NCBI GenBank assembly: GCA_026708085.1
Contig: JAPOVP010000003.1
Span: forward strand, 1-36,522
Direction of reading: 5' to 3'
DNA length: 36,522 bases
From: Caldilineaceae bacterium
GTDB taxonomy: Bacteria; Chloroflexota; Anaerolineae; Caldilineales; Caldilineaceae
In this document: in pieces, positions 36,481-36,522 of the stretch
Layout of the letters: every line of letters begins with the position of its first letter
Numbering within the stretch: position 1 is the first letter of the stretch
Notes under the pieces: model-generated
The model's input: the letters and a program-made list of their open reading frames with translations, nothing else
The model's database searches: none
What the model was told of the DNA's origin: nothing
Position numbers and translations under genes: made by a program

Positions 36481-36522
36481 GGGCGGTCGGGCCTATTCGG
36501 CCCTCCCTTGTGCGGGGGCTCC
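36481..36522. repeat. GC-rich double-hairpin dispersed repeat, cut by the window edge
   Basis: GGGCGGTCGGGCCTATTCGG, CCCTCCCTTG and TGCGGGGGCTCC are identical to the first 42 bases of the copy at 20586. The rest lies beyond the window. Confidence 0.75.

Overview
The window is high-GC bacterial DNA with dense operons, many GTG/TTG starts and long GC-rich intergenic repeats. The gene mix resembles environmental or host-associated Chloroflexota, perhaps Caldilinea-like: sulfatase, PhyH dioxygenases, Gfo/Idh, luciferase-like oxidoreductase, a MalFG-type sugar transporter and a complete dihydroxyacetone (Dha) phosphotransferase set. That placement is inferred from gene content and repeat style; no rRNA or other marker gene is present.

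Layout. (1) 1-1308: gene-free, with a 117-bp tandem repeat and then a ~0.9-kb element (copy A, 341-1235). (2) 1309-6610, plus strand: SDR dehydrogenase, lipoprotein, membrane protein with an SH3-like domain, sulfatase-superfamily hydrolase, Ldh2-type dehydrogenase. (3) 6611-7788: gene-free, holding a second, diverged copy of the element (copy B, 6787-7704). (4) 7789-19426, plus strand: dhaK, dhaL, glpK, dhaM, an HPr gene, ptsI, glpA, glpB, glpC and a PanE/ApbA-like reductase, led by a good promoter with a palindrome over its -10. (5) 19448-20395, minus: polytopic membrane protein. (6) 20396-20928: gene-free with dispersed repeats. (7) 20929-26030, plus: CHAT-domain protein, a glycosidase-like/O-antigen-ligase-like fusion, and a PhyH dioxygenase. 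(8) 26104-36298, minus: reading 5' to 3', a sugar-binding lipoprotein, two permeases, a five-bladed-propeller glycosidase, two uncharacterised proteins, a luciferase-like oxidoreductase, a second PhyH protein and a Gfo/Idh dehydrogenase. This is a carbohydrate uptake and catabolism region without its own ATPase gene.

How they work together. The central operon should funnel glycerol (GlpK, then GlpABC) and dihydroxyacetone (DhaK/DhaL, phosphorylated through EI, HPr and DhaM) into DHAP. The PTS proteins here appear to serve Dha only, because no sugar EII gene is present in the window. The right arm should import and process a carbohydrate or its derivative.

Most unusual signals. The element at A and B shows no conserved coding frame. 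Each copy starts with an extended -10 promoter-like sequence, carries three arrays of direct repeats with a period of 10 bp, and ends in a conserved stem-loop about 50-85 bp before a gene. Other points of note are a sulfatase-like protein with Thr at the nucleophile position, a DhaK with Gly where E. coli has Asp109, a GH/Wzy-like fusion apparently missing its glycosidase nucleophile and coupled to a CHAT protein, and an H-type pseudoknot pattern between the solute-binding-protein and permease genes.
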